64,000 bases of DNA, taken from Cherax quadricarinatus (taxonomy: Eukaryota > Arthropoda > Malacostraca > Decapoda > Parastacidae). The stretch is from the NCBI RefSeq assembly GCF_038502225.1, contig NW_027195525.1, positions 69,501 to 133,500 of the forward strand. Reading direction: 5' to 3'. The notes beneath the pieces were generated by a model. The model had not been told where the DNA came from. It made no database searches and worked only from the letters and a program-made list of their open reading frames with translations. Shown here piece after piece: positions 54,495-64,000 of this stretch (the first letter of the stretch is position 1; the number at the start of each line of letters is the position of its first letter). The translations under genes and the position numbers were made by a program.

Positions 54495-54905
54495 ACACTA
54501 TTACAACCCAGGAGTCCAAATGGCCTGTTATCCTGGGTGTAAAGGGAGCAAAATAAACACAGCAGAAAAGTTTTGACTTATATTATCCTTCACCAGCAAT
54601 ATGTACACTATGTACAGTGATAAGTACAGTGCACTCCACGGTAAGCAAGGCAGAATAGAAGCCACAAGAAAGCAGACCGTGCTTCAACCAGCTCTAGAAT
54701 TAGAATGACAAGGGCAGACAGGAGAGTGGTACCCACATAACCTCTGTGATTGCCAAAACCATCTTCTTATTGGCTCGAACCTGGTCACCAGTTGAACGAC
54801 CAGGCCCCATCATCAACTCTCAGTAACCTAGTTCGCTGGTTGTGGGAGATAGCCTGTAAACGAGGGTGTGTACATGCGCCGAGTAAAGGTTACATACTCT
54901 TTGCA
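54495..54905. other. unassigned DNA with inverted repeat
   Basis: TTACAACCCAGGA near 54500 and TCCTGGGTGTAA near 54530 are inverted, and could be the edge of an LTR or DNA element. The rest (to TTTGCATGCCACAC) shows no gene. A CA microsatellite follows. Confidence 0.35.
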
Positions 54906-54907
54906 TG

Positions 54908-54908
<1 letters not shown>

Positions 54909-54960
<52 letters not shown>
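54909..54960 (+). repeat. (CA)n microsatellite
   Basis: About 26 CA units. Confidence 0.95.
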
Positions 54961-54962
<2 letters not shown>

Positions 54963-55282
54963 CACGCAGACGTGGGTGCACAAGGCTCCGAGAACCTTAG
55001 TGTTTTTAAGGCATGCAGTAACTGCTAGCAGTAATCAGTGGTAGTGACAACGTCAGTGAACAATCCTACGAGTGATAACTAAAGTTATTAGTTAAAAAAA
55101 AGTTTATACTTTAAGTATTTGAGAGCATTTATGGATGACAGAAAATCACTTATGGTAGTCACTGTAAATAGTAGTCCCAGCATTAACATAGTTCATGGGC
55201 ATTCGCTGCCTGGATGAGGTAGAGTGCGGTCGTGCTTTGCACCCCTCTACTGTTTTCCCAGACGAGCTACTCAGTCAACAAC

Positions 55283-56158
55283 ATGGCGCCAGGTGTGCGC
55301 AGGAGAGTGAATACTGTGGGCATTGAACTCATTAGTGGGGCTTTAATGCCTATGTCAGTCTATGTGTTATTGCCCAAAATTATAAGAGAGACATACGGCA
55401 TCAGAGACGAGGATTTGTATGGAGTGGCAATGAACGGTGTGTATAGAATATTCGTGAAAGTGCTAACTGCTCAAGTATATGAGGCGTTGATGGATCATTT
55501 CCAAGATGTCAGCATTAACCTAACACCAGCAGTGAGGGTCAAGTTGACGGATGTGTCACGACATTATCCGTGGGTCAAGCTCCGCAACGGTCCTTTTGAG
55601 GCTGATGAGGTAGATATTCGAAAGGTTTTTGAGCGTTATGGAACTGTACATCTAGCCCAACCTGGCAAATGGGTAAAAGGAGCTTACACAGGATTTCCTG
55701 AGGGTTCTTTCAATCTCAAGATGACGCTCAGGCATCCTATATCCTCGTATATATATCTCGAGGAGTTTAGAACCCAGGTAATGGTAGCGTATGCCGAGCA
55801 GAGGCATACATGCCGACTGTGTGGCGAATATGACCATATGGCGGCAGACTATGGCAAGCAGAATATGGCTCCTGGGCCGGCAAGGGGTGGAGCACCTGTC
55901 CATAAGAAACCGATGCCTGAGGAAGAACGGAGGCAAGGAGGAGGGCGTGGTCGCTTGAGGAGTGAAGAGGTGACAGCTCCTCCTGTGGAATCAGAAGAAG
56001 TGGTGATCCATGAATCACCTGGCCCATCAACAGTACAGTTGCCGAGTGAGGAGGTGCAGGTGGGCACAGAAGTGAAAGCTATTGAGGAGGAGTTGGAGAC
56101 GGTGATACAGGCTATGTTAGTCTACGGAGGTGGAGAGTCACAGCGAGCAGGAACCTGA
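55283..56158 (+). CDS. ORF1 of Tx1-like LINE copy 2
   Basis: The ATG at 55283 was chosen because the protein then starts MAPGVRRRVNTVGIELISGA, matching the start of copy 1; the in-frame ATG 17 codons upstream has no counterpart. About 290 codons without a stop. An RRM-like segment (GPFEADEVDIRKVFERYGTV, PEGSFNLKMTLRHPI) precedes the knuckle CRLCGEYDHMAADY, in which the last Cys is replaced by Tyr, so zinc binding is probably impaired. An acidic tail (EEVVIHESPGPSTV) follows. It is a nucleic-acid-binding protein of the retrotransposon, intact in frame, unlike copy 1. Confidence 0.8.
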   Translation: MAPGVRRRVNTVGIELISGALMPMSVYVLLPKIIRETYGIRDEDLYGVAMNGVYRIFVKVLTAQVYEALMDHFQDVSINLTPAVRVKLTDVSRHYPWVKLRNGPFEADEVDIRKVFERYGTVHLAQPGKWVKGAYTGFPEGSFNLKMTLRHPISSYIYLEEFRTQVMVAYAEQRHTCRLCGEYDHMAADYGKQNMAPGPARGGAPVHKKPMPEEERRQGGGRGRLRSEEVTAPPVESEEVVIHESPGPSTVQLPSEEVQVGTEVKAIEEELETVIQAMLVYGGGESQRAGT

Positions 56159-56559
56159 GATCAAGGCAGAAGGTGTGTGCGGGGAGGGGGGGAGGATCAG
56201 GTGGCACCTGTGATGGACAGTGCGAGTGCCATGGAAGGACATGGCGGCGGATTAAGGGTGGTAGAGGTGGAAGTCCATTGTGCTGGCTCCCAGGACTCAG
56301 ATATGGAAACTGAGGAGCTACAAGGAAAAGGGCAGCAGCGTCAGATTCGGACGATGTTCTGACGCCGGCGCAAAGGCCAGGGAAAAAGACATGGGGTTAT
56401 GGTACCCAGAGTGACTCTATGAGAGGGCCAGAACAGAAGGGGGGGGATGGTTGGGAAGGAGGGTGGAGTATGTAGCAAAGGCAAAGCCCAGGGGAATGGT
56501 CTGAAAGGGAAGAGTCTTGACATGAGGCTGGGAGGGAAACCTTAAGCCGGCCTCAGGTG

Positions 56560-57178
56560 TGTAACAATAAATATTAATGGTCTGCGTAATGGTGTTAAAC
56601 GTGAGTGCTTCAGGATGTTTTTGAATAGATACAAGGTTGACGTAGCTTTTGTGCAGGAGCACAATTTAAGCTTGTTCTTGAATTAGTGGTGCCTGGGTAT
56701 CAGGCTTATGTGTTGCCATCTGAGCGTTTAATAGGAGGAGTGGGTGTGTTGTTCATGGAGGCGAGCCCGTTTGTATTGCACAGGACAGAGGGGGGGAGGG
56801 GGGAGAGTATTACGTGTGGAAGGATGGTGGATGGGAGAGAGTGGCGTTTGTGTGTGTGTATGCCCCAGCAGAAAGTGACGTGAAAGTGAAGATGGATTTT
56901 GTGCGGGAGGAGCTTGTGTACTACCTGTGCACGTTACCGTCGGTGGCGATTGTGGGGGGGGGATTGGAATTGTGTAGTTAAGAGGGCAGACGTGGAACCC
57001 AGAGGAGCGGGATATTTTTCCTCAGTCTTGGGGGGCCTGCTTAGAGATCTTCAGTTACGTGATGCTTTCGGGGGAGGTTTGTGGGAGGCGGAACATACGT
57101 TTATAAGACTGGGATATGCGGCTCTTTTGGACAGGTTATATTTATCTCAGAGGGTTTTGGTAGTCTTTTAAAACTATT
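56560..57178 (+). pseudogene. endonuclease of Tx1-like ORF2, copy 2
   Basis: Fragments in several frames: TININGLRNGVKRECFRMFL, VAFVQEHN (catalytic Glu), a frameshift near 56675, GGVGVLFMEASPFVLHR, VCMPQQKVT for the expected VYAPAE, then GGDWNCVVKRADVEPRGAG with catalytic Asp and Asn and HTFIRLGYAALLDRLYL. G-runs near 56790 and 56955 account for some shifts. SDHRAV starts the next frame at 57188. Inactive. Confidence 0.75.
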
Positions 57179-57181
57179 GAG

Positions 57182-59226
57182 ATGGTGTCTTCCGATCATA
57201 GGGCGGTATTAGTGGAGGTGGAGTGGGATGCTTTGGCTCGTAGGCAGGGAAGTTATTGGAAACTGAACACGATGGTTTTGAGGGATAGGGAGGGAGTGGA
57301 AGGTTTTGCACTATTTTTGGAACAGCTCTGTGCAGACAGAAGGACTGAGGAGGATGTGGTAGGATGGTGGGATAGTGTGGCTAAGGTAAGAATACGTCAA
57401 TTTTATGTGAGGGAGGGTAAACGAATTAATCAATTGCGGTATGGTTCGTCAAATTATTTAGAATCTAGATTACGGGATTGTTACGAGGGGGGGGGGGTGT
57501 GGCCGGGGTGTACCACAGTGGAGGATATACACACATGTTGAAGGACAGGATAAGGGATTTGCAAGAAGAACGTTTTGCAGCGGTACGTGTATAGGCGGGG
57601 TTGGACGAAGTACTCTGGGGCGACAAGCCATCGGCTTGTGTGCTGCGAGGACAGAAGGTATGACAGTGAACGACTACAATACCGGGATTGCAAGTCATTT
57701 CTTCGGTGGGGGGTTTTAGAGAGGGTCAGGTATTATGGGAAACCACGGGGATGAGTGCATATACAGATAGATGGTTTGAGGAATATGGGAAAAGTAGTGG
57801 GGTGGATGGAGAGGTTCTTGGGCAGGTATGTGAGTATGTGCTGTGCAAACTGGGGAGGAGTGATTGGGAGGGACTGGGTGGGGTCATTGAGGAGGAGGAA
57901 ATATGGAGAGCCCTTATGGACATGAGGAAGGGAAAGGCACCCGGGATCGATGGATTACCAAGCAAATTTTATGTACAGCACTGGGGTCTGCTTAGGGGTT
58001 TCCTAGTAGAGTTAATGAATGCCGTGAAATAAGGAGGCAAGATGGGAGAATCACAGGCAACGGCGGTGGTGGTGTTGGTTGCGAAGGGTAAACAGCAGAG
58101 TACCCTTCGGGATTACCGAGCCATTTCGTTGCTTTGTGCTGATTATAAATTGTTCGCGAAAATTCTTGGGAATCGGCTTAAATGTATTCTGTGGAGGGTC
58201 GTGTTTGAGTCTCAGTTTGGGTTTCCTGGTAGGTCAATGGGCGAGGGCCATGGGATCATAAAGGGGTTCCTGGAGGACATGGAAAGGGGAAGAGGGGCGT
58301 TGGTGGCGTTGGATTGGCAAGAGGCTTATGACAGGGTGGAAAGAAAGGTTTTGAGGGATATTCTCCTACGACAGGGGTTTGGCGAAGAAACAGTGGGGTG
58401 GGTGGATACGTTGTACTCAAACGCGAAGGTAAGGGTGCAAATCAATGGGTGTGTGGGGGAGGGAGTCAACATGGAGCGGGGTCTTCGGCAGGGATGTCCA
58501 TTATCACAACTTTTGTTTGCATGTGTTCAGGATCCCTTTTATAGGATGGTTGAGGATCGTCTAAGGACAGGGGGGGGGAATGGTGAGCAGAAGCCTTGGC
58601 CTGGATTGATGGGCTATGTTGATGATACAACTATTTTGGTGAGTGAGGAGACACGGTTAGGACTTTTGGGGGAAGCTGTACACAATTTTGGGAAAGCTAC
58701 TGGGATGAAGGTAAATCTGGAAAAGTCAATGATAATGGGGCTGGGAGAGTGGGCAGGGAGATTAGATTGGGGATGTGATGTTGTGCAGCAGAGAACCAGG
58801 AGTCTGAAAATCTGTGGTGTCGTTTATGAGGCTGACCTGAGTGCTGCAAGGATTAGCAATTCGAATAGGATGGTGGAACAGGTGCAGCGATGTTTGGGAA
58901 TGCTGCGACCTCACCATTTAACCCTTAGGCAACGTGCAATTGTAATCAATGTATTACTATATAGTAAAGTCTGGTTTGTTTTGGCAGTGATGCCGTTAAC
59001 AGGAACAGCGATCACGAGCATTCTTAGAATGGTGTTCAAATTTTTGTGGGGCTCAGGGTGCAATTGGTTGCGAAGGGAGGTAGTGACATTGCCGGTATGT
59101 AGTGGAGGGTTGGGTTTGTTGGACTTGGGAAAGCGCATGAAATGTGTGTTTATTAAGAGGGAAGAGATGAGTGCAGGTGGATGGAGGGAGGGGGGGGGCA
59201 GCAAGATAAGGTACATGCTCACCTGA
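57182..59226 (+). pseudogene. linker and reverse transcriptase of Tx1-like ORF2, copy 2
   Basis: Linker frames 57182-57541 and 57688-58032 (SYWKLNTMVLRDREGV; KGKAPGIDGLPSKFYVQHWG) are separated by a degraded piece around a G10 run at 57487. The RT frame 58042-59226 is long: ATAVVVLVAKGKQQSTLRDY, RAISLLCADYKLFAKILGNR, FPGRSMGEGHGIIKGFLEDM, VALDWQEAYDRVERKVLRDI, LRQGCPLSQLLFACVQDPFY and catalytic GYVDDTTILVSEET. The thumb has ATGMKVNLEKSMIMGLGEWA, LRPHHLTLRQRAIVINVLLY and SGCNWLRREVVTLPVCSGGL. It shows the uninterrupted sequence across the site where copy 1 carries the RTE. Confidence 0.85.
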
Positions 59227-59894
59227 GGAAATGGTATGGAGGGGCGGAAATGCAGGAATATGAAACAGTGTTACGTGCTTTAGTGTTAGCCAGGGAACCG
59301 GGAAAAGTAAAGGTGGGAACTTTGTGTAAATTGTTAGAGAGACATGTAGTGGCGCCGGTTGAAGGGATCTACCCCATGTATGCATGGGATGTAATATGGC
59401 GAAGATTTAGTAAATTAAGGATACGACCTAGGCCGCGTGAGGTTATGTATCGTTTCCTGCATGGGATTTTGCCATCGGGAGCGATGCTCCGAGATAGGAG
59501 GGTTATCGAGGGTGGGGTGTGTGGCAGATGCAGTGGGGAAGAGACTGCGTATCAAGTCTATTTTTGCGAAGGTTTGGAGTGCATCAGGGTATGGATGAAT
59601 AAGGTAGTGGTGAGGGTGGGGGGTCAAGGTGTGTCGGTATTGCGAGCGTTGAGTCTTGATATGAGTGGTGTGGATGAGGGTGTGGTAAGGGGTTTAACAT
59701 ATGTAATCGTGGACTACATATATGTTTTGTGGGGTATGAGGGGGAAGGAGGGTGGGGATGTGCTGAGAAGGACATTGGCGGCGACGTTTTATCGAGCTTT
59801 GTGTCGCAATAGAGACATTTTTTGGGAAAGGTGGGATGAGGTTTTTTCTGAGGGTTATAGAGGCCAAACAATAGGGAATTTATTGGCGTTATAA
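59181..59894 (+). pseudogene. C-terminus of Tx1-like ORF2, copy 2
   Basis: After a G-run shift near 59195 the frame runs to the stop at 59894. It includes YPMYAWDVIWRRFSKLRIRP, REVMYRFLHGILPSGAMLRD, the finger-like CGRCSGEETAYQVYFCEG and FYRALCRNRDIFWERWDEVF. This matches 43316-43923 of copy 1. In place of the histidine seen in the other copy (HAVYFC) it reads QVYFC, with one residue missing. It forms one protein with the RT upstream in an intact element. Confidence 0.75.
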
Positions 59895-60888
59895 GGGGTT
59901 TTAACTGCCGGGGTGAGTAGGTTGGTAAAAGGGGGGGGGGTTCAGGGGTATTCAATGGGCTCACCTCCTTGGGTGTGCAGTGATGGGTGATTGGGTGTGA
60001 TTGGAGGTACTCGTGTGGGACTAGATGAGAGGTTGTGAAAGATTAGTTTTGCTTAGTTCCCTTGATGGGGAAGGTGTAAATGACAATTTAAATATATAAA
60101 TTATGTAACATGTATATTTTCTTTGGTAGAGTATAATGTTTCACTTGTACTGGTCTTGAAATTGAATTTTAACTTTTCTTGAGAGGGTATTCCTTTCACT
60201 ATGCTCCTTGAAGAACTGAGTTATTTTTGTCATTTTTGTAACGTGTTCCTGCATCAGATTTAAAGTAATTACCTATTATGTAAACATGTGTAGATAAGGA
60301 TTAGTTCTCCTGATTAAAATTTTTGTATATACATTTGTAAGTAATACTAGTTAGGCACGTGCTAGAAGGCACAGCGAAAGTATAGTCTTGTGGAATGTAT
60401 GTTACGTTTTGGCAAGTTTGCATGTGGCGTGTTAAATGTTATAAGGAGTTTAGTGTTGTTAACTTACTAAAATCATGATAGACCATTTGGATAATACTTA
60501 TTCATGTTGTAGTCTTGGATTCTTTAAAATATGTACATAGCCTAGTATTGTACCGCTATGTATCATGTGGTATATTATCTTGCATTTTGAGCGTGAACTT
60601 CACGTTATGTAATGTTGTTTTGAAAGTTTGTATTTCATGATTGTTAACATTAATAATTGATATTATATTGTGGTGTATATTCTTCTACTTTTTACAGTGT
60701 ATGTGTATAGGAATGTAATGTTTCATATTTGTTTTAGTTGTAAATTTATGTTTTTGTGTCTTGTTGTTCATGCACTACCAACTCTTGGTGAATACTCATT
60801 AAGGTTTTGATGAGGTCAGAGTATGACCATTAATTAGGATAATTAATGTATGTTATTTAGAACGGGGACTGTACGTACGGGGGGGGGG
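59895..60888 (+). other. 3' UTR of Tx1-like LINE copy 2, before the LTR element
   Basis: About 1 kb AT-rich, with short G-runs (59930-59940, 60880-60888). No gene is seen. It continues at 63517. Confidence 0.7.
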
Positions 60889-60893
60889 AGAAG

Positions 60894-61219
60894 TGTAGAC
60901 AGCCTGTACTGTCTGCACAGACAGCCCATGCTGTCTGTCAGCTTAGTTCATATTTTGCGCCACTCAAGTGCTGCCACCTATAGGCGTTGCTACTTCAGCC
61001 TGCCTGCCCTTGCCTCACTCTCACTCACACAGTGGCCTAGCAGGAAGACACAAGGCCTACTCCTAGTTCCTCTCATGGGATGGCCCTGCCCGGGCCATTG
61101 GCACAACACACAAGCCTGTTTACCCACCACGACATTTACAAATAAACTAAGAAGCCTCCGAAGAAGACATTTATCATTAACCACACACTTACAGCCTACC
61201 AAATAATTTTATTAAGCAT
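60894..61219 (+). repeat. 5' LTR of non-autonomous LTR element
   Basis: It starts TGTAGACAGCCTGTACTGTC and contains a CTGTCTG-CA-CAGACAG inverted repeat and AATAAA at 61141-61146. It is directly followed at 61220 by TGGTAGCAGCGGTGG, a plausible primer-binding site since it starts TGG, complementary to a tRNA CCA end. It is closely similar to 63197-63511. Confidence 0.8.
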
Positions 61220-63196
61220 TGGTAGCAGCGGTGGTCGCAGCAGTTGTGTTTGCCCAGAGAGAGGAAGGAAGGAATGAAGTTGTTCACTTCATCCCCCTGC
61301 ACAACAAGCATCCGTCTCTAAACGAGTTATCCTTATGTCGAGTCTGCACGTTTGAGCATCAGACACAGGTACAAGCAGAATCCAGCCGAAATTTGTCGAA
61401 ATTCTCCGAGAATTGTAAGTTACCCCACGCTACAGCGTCCCATGCTGTTTCTCAAGTCACGTGTTCAGCGTCACTTGTATGTTGTTCAGCTCAGCTCAGC
61501 TGTTTCAGCAAGCCAGAGGTGAGTTTTGTGGTGATTTCTGTGTCCAGTGTGTTTCCCTGTGTTTGTGGGTGGAAGGAGGAGGAATGGCCAGATGCTCCCT
61601 CGCCATACACTCACCCACACACCTCACCAGCCTACCATACACCACTCACCACTATTCACTCCCTCTGCTGTGTTTTCTGCTGTTTTCCATGTGAATTCAT
61701 TGCCAGAGCTGTGTATCCGAGTGCCCAAGGCCACTCGAAGCTAAGTGGATCAGCATGCCATGTAGACCAGCATGCCACGTAGATCACGACGCCACGTGGA
61801 TCACGACGCCACGTGGGTGTGGGCGATGCCACGTGGATCTACCAGCCACGTGAGTTACCAGATGTCCCAGGCCTCATGCTGTGGTCTGCTGCCTGCATCA
61901 CATCGACGTCACCCACGATGCTGCCCGACTTCATGACGTCACGATGTCTGCCTGACGTCACCTCGAGATGTCTGCTGACGTCACAGTGCTGCTGACGTCA
62001 CCTCGCGACATCACGCCTGACATCACATGATGTCACCATCGAGTGTTCAGTAATTATTTCAGTATTGTCGAGAAGACTAAGAGAAGATATATGTCATGTG
62101 TTAATTCCTCTCAGTGTTCTCACATTTTAGTATATGTCTTAGTGTCAGTTTTGTGCACAGAAAAGCATCATTTGCTAGTTTAAGCCATGTTGTACCGCAT
62201 GTACCGCAGGTGTGTAAAGTTTCCATGTGTCCAGTGAGGTCTGAGCCAGACCTGAATAGCACCACTGTGTTAAGTCACCCGTGTGACCAGTGTGTTTGAC
62301 AGCTATCAGACAGCCCTGAGTCCGAGCCCCCTTGTACAGAAAGCTTTTATGCTCGTCGCTCGTGAAGTTCTGCAGAATCGTACCTGCTACGATTCCCATC
62401 GAGATTTGTTTCACTTCACCTCCAGACCTTCAGAATGCAGTTGTATGTAGAGAAACAAGTCTGGGGACGCTTAGACTAACCTCTGCTATAACTCCAACTG
62501 CCAAGAGAATGATACTCACCAAGCCGCAGTTAGCCACTGTCGGCAGGCGCTGTGTCAGCCTCGTGTCACAAGCTTCAGTGAGCAGCCTGCACAAAGAAGA
62601 TGTCACTTTGACTGCTAGCTCTCTCACTGCAGTCTGGTGTATGATGTTACGACTCCCAGATGTTTCGCCCAGTCGTCTCTGCCACGACTCGCTCCACAAC
62701 TCGCTCCACGCTCGCCAGCAGTGACAGCCCAGCGACAGTACCAGTTGAGAAGTGTCCTCCTGAGTCGCTTGCCAGAAGTCCTGCCCAGTTGCCGAGTTTT
62801 GTCGACGCCTCACTCGAGGGCACCAGCATGTCGTGCCCCAGGTTGAGTGAAAACCTGCAGCAACTCCTACGATGACTGCTTCACTGTTCCAGAGGAGACC
62901 ATAACCCGTTACGTCACAGCTCAGCCGCAATGATGTCTCCTGTGTTGCAGTATCTGTCCAGACGCAGGAAGGCGTGCAGTGATGCCCATCGACGCTCACT
63001 GCCTTTGACCACGATGTTTAGCACACCCCACATGTTTTTTTCTTCCCTCCCTGTAGGAAGTTTTTTTTCCATGTCCATATGTATATATATGTTTTTATTT
63101 TGTGTTCTGTGCCCTGTTCCTTCGAGAGAGAGACCGAGTTCCTTTTACCACCAGTATTGTCGCGTCGGGACGAGGCGCGGTAGGTGGCCGAGAGTA
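61220..63196 (+). other. internal region of LTR element, non-coding
   Basis: It has a primer-binding-site-like start, then about 2 kb of comparatively GC-rich sequence with only short frames, of which none resembles gag, protease or pol. The longest (62430-62999 minus, 189 codons) has no recognisable domain. A cluster of short palindromes lies at 61793-62000. Confidence 0.65.
61793..62000. promoter_or_regulatory. array of CACGTG and TGACGTCA palindromes
   Basis: CACGTG (E-box) occurs at 61793, 61810, 61830 and 61847. TGACGTCA (full cAMP-response element) occurs at 61934, 61953, 61976 and 61993. Spacing is 17-23 bp, and one-base variants lie on both sides (CCACGTAG, CGACGTCA, TGACATCA, TGATGTCA). 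The E-boxes sit in a repeated ATCACGACGCCACGTGG unit. These are binding sites of bHLH and CREB/ATF-type factors in animals. Regulatory action here is inference. Confidence 0.55.
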
Positions 63197-63511
63197 TGTA
63201 GACAGCCTGTACTGTCTGCACAGACAGCCCATGCTGTCTGCCAGCTTAGTTCATATTTCGCGCCACTCAAGTGCTGCCACCTATAAACGTTGCCATTTCA
63301 GCCTGCCTGCCCTTGCCTCACTCTCACTCACACAGCAGCCTAGCAGGAAGACACAAGGCCTACTCCTAGTTCCTCTCATGGGATGGCCCTGCCCAGGCCA
63401 TGGACACAACACACAAGCCTGTTTACCCACCACGACTTAACAATAAAGTAAGAAGCCTCCGAAGACGTGTCATTTACTCCCCGCTACCAGAACAGCAAAT
63501 AATCCTTTCAT
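63197..63511 (+). repeat. 3' LTR of non-autonomous LTR element
   Basis: Second LTR, differing from the first by scattered substitutions and short indels (for example CCCGGGCCATTGGC versus CCCAGGCCATGGAC). AATAAA is at 63442-63447. A purine-rich stretch (GGTAGGTGGCCGAGAG) precedes it. Confidence 0.8.
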
Positions 63512-63516
63512 AGAAG

Positions 63517-63734
63517 TGTCAGCTGTGTGTCTGCACTGGCAATAATGATTACTGTAAAAGGAGCGTTTGTAGGTTATGTATATGGTTGTAATATGGCCAT
63601 TATCTATGATGTTCTTTAAATGTATTGGGATTGTGTACTAGAGGTTTTGTAATATCTAGTATGGATTTTAATTTCATACTCTTATACATTATTGTATTTG
63701 TTCTATGTTTTAAATAAAAAAAAAAAAAAAAAAA
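63517..63734 (+). other. 3' UTR end and A-tail of Tx1-like LINE copy 2
   Basis: The tail end GTTTTAAATAAAA resembles that of copy 1. The A-run is 63713-63734. Confidence 0.75.
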
Positions 63735-64000
63735 GTTGGTGGGCACTAGAGCAGGTTTAGCTCTGACCCATCAACATTTATTACATCACTTTCCCACAGG
63801 TGAATGTACAAGCTAAGAAATGTTATGGTACCTCACTTTATTTCAACTGGGTCCTTCAGTTATGAACCAAAGGTACCACTACAGAATTAAGAAGAACTTT
63901 TGCGACTATAACAATAATATTAGTTTGTAAATTATCACCAAATGTTTGAAAAACTCAGCTTAAGAAATAAATAATTCTAAGATGTTAATAGAGTTTTCGT
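63735..64000. other. unassigned flank
   Basis: No gene or repeat is recognised to the end of the window. Confidence 0.4.

Larger units (their letters stand above)
60894..63511 (+). mobile_element. non-autonomous LTR retrotransposon (TRIM/LARD-like)
   Basis: Two LTRs of 326 and 315 bp enclose about 2 kb without gag or pol. The whole is flanked by the 5-bp duplication AGAAG (60889-60893 and 63512-63516), within the 3' UTR of the LINE. The LTR ends appear to be TG...CAT rather than TG...CA if the duplication is placed as given. It must have used proteins of another LTR element. Confidence 0.8.
55200..63734 (+). mobile_element. L1/Tx1-like LINE, copy 2, interrupted by an LTR element
   Basis: Same family as 36033-46849: ORF1 at 55283, ORF2 at about 56560-59894, and a 3' UTR ending GTTTTAAATAAAAA with a long A-run (63713-63734). 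A non-autonomous LTR element sits in the 3' UTR at 60894-63511. The exact 5' boundary was not resolved and no target duplication was found. It has no minisatellite. Confidence 0.8.

Noticed and set aside
62430..62999. 189-codon minus-strand frame in the LTR element
   Set aside because: No recognisable domain, and it is opposite to the element orientation. It is not supported as a gene.

Overview
The window is repeat-dense nuclear DNA of an animal, most likely a decapod crustacean (crayfish, lobster or shrimp group). That placement rests on recalled similarity of several repeats to decapod genomic repeats, chiefly the CR1-like 3' ends and the RTE-derived short element; no search was run. I found no host protein-coding gene I can defend, no bacterial features and no CRISPR array. 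At most a possible splice acceptor sits at the extreme left edge. Almost every long open frame belongs to a retrotransposon, or is a translation of a microsatellite or minisatellite.

Layout. 0-10.1 kb: an RTE-derived short element; a CR1-like LINE (family B, copy A) split by a TTAA-flanked piggyBac-like element that itself holds a LINE C fragment; two more copies of that TTAA element; and a decayed Tigger/pogo transposon. 10.4-17.9 kb: LINE C whose endonuclease frame is fused in frame to a second LINE B carrying a 2A-like motif, a PHD-like finger, endonuclease and reverse transcriptase (RT). 18.3-24.8 kb: two RNase H-bearing LINEs (family D), another LINE C, and tRNA-derived SINEs. 24.8-28.8 kb: TG microsatellites, a LINE E 3' end and a long minus-strand CR1-like LINE F. 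29-32.3 kb: repeat H and LINE C cut by LINE E. 32.4-35.7 kb: a minus-strand LTR retrotransposon in which integrase precedes RT-RNase H, the Gmr1-like order. 36.0-46.85 kb: a very long L1/Tx1-like LINE with a 13-bp target duplication, carrying a nested RTE LINE (10-bp duplication) and a 1.5-kb 27-bp minisatellite in its 3' UTR. 47.7-54.5 kb: three LINE F copies in CA and CT microsatellites. 55.2-63.7 kb: a second L1/Tx1-like LINE whose 3' UTR holds a non-autonomous LTR element (5-bp duplication) with arrays of CACGTG and TGACGTCA palindromes.

How the pieces relate. Insertions can be ordered by nesting: repeat H is older than Tx1-like copy 1, which is older than the RTE insertion; LINE B copy A is older than its TTAA element, which is older than the LINE C fragment; Tx1-like copy 2 is older than its LTR element. 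Most coding frames carry frameshifts or stops. The cleanest are the truncated RT of LINE F at 48.26-49.59 kb and the RT frame of F at 26.1-27.7 kb (minus). Non-autonomous elements (SINEs, TTAA elements, the short RTE derivative, the LTR element) presumably depended on proteins of autonomous relatives, and two of them share terminal sequence with LINEs in this window.
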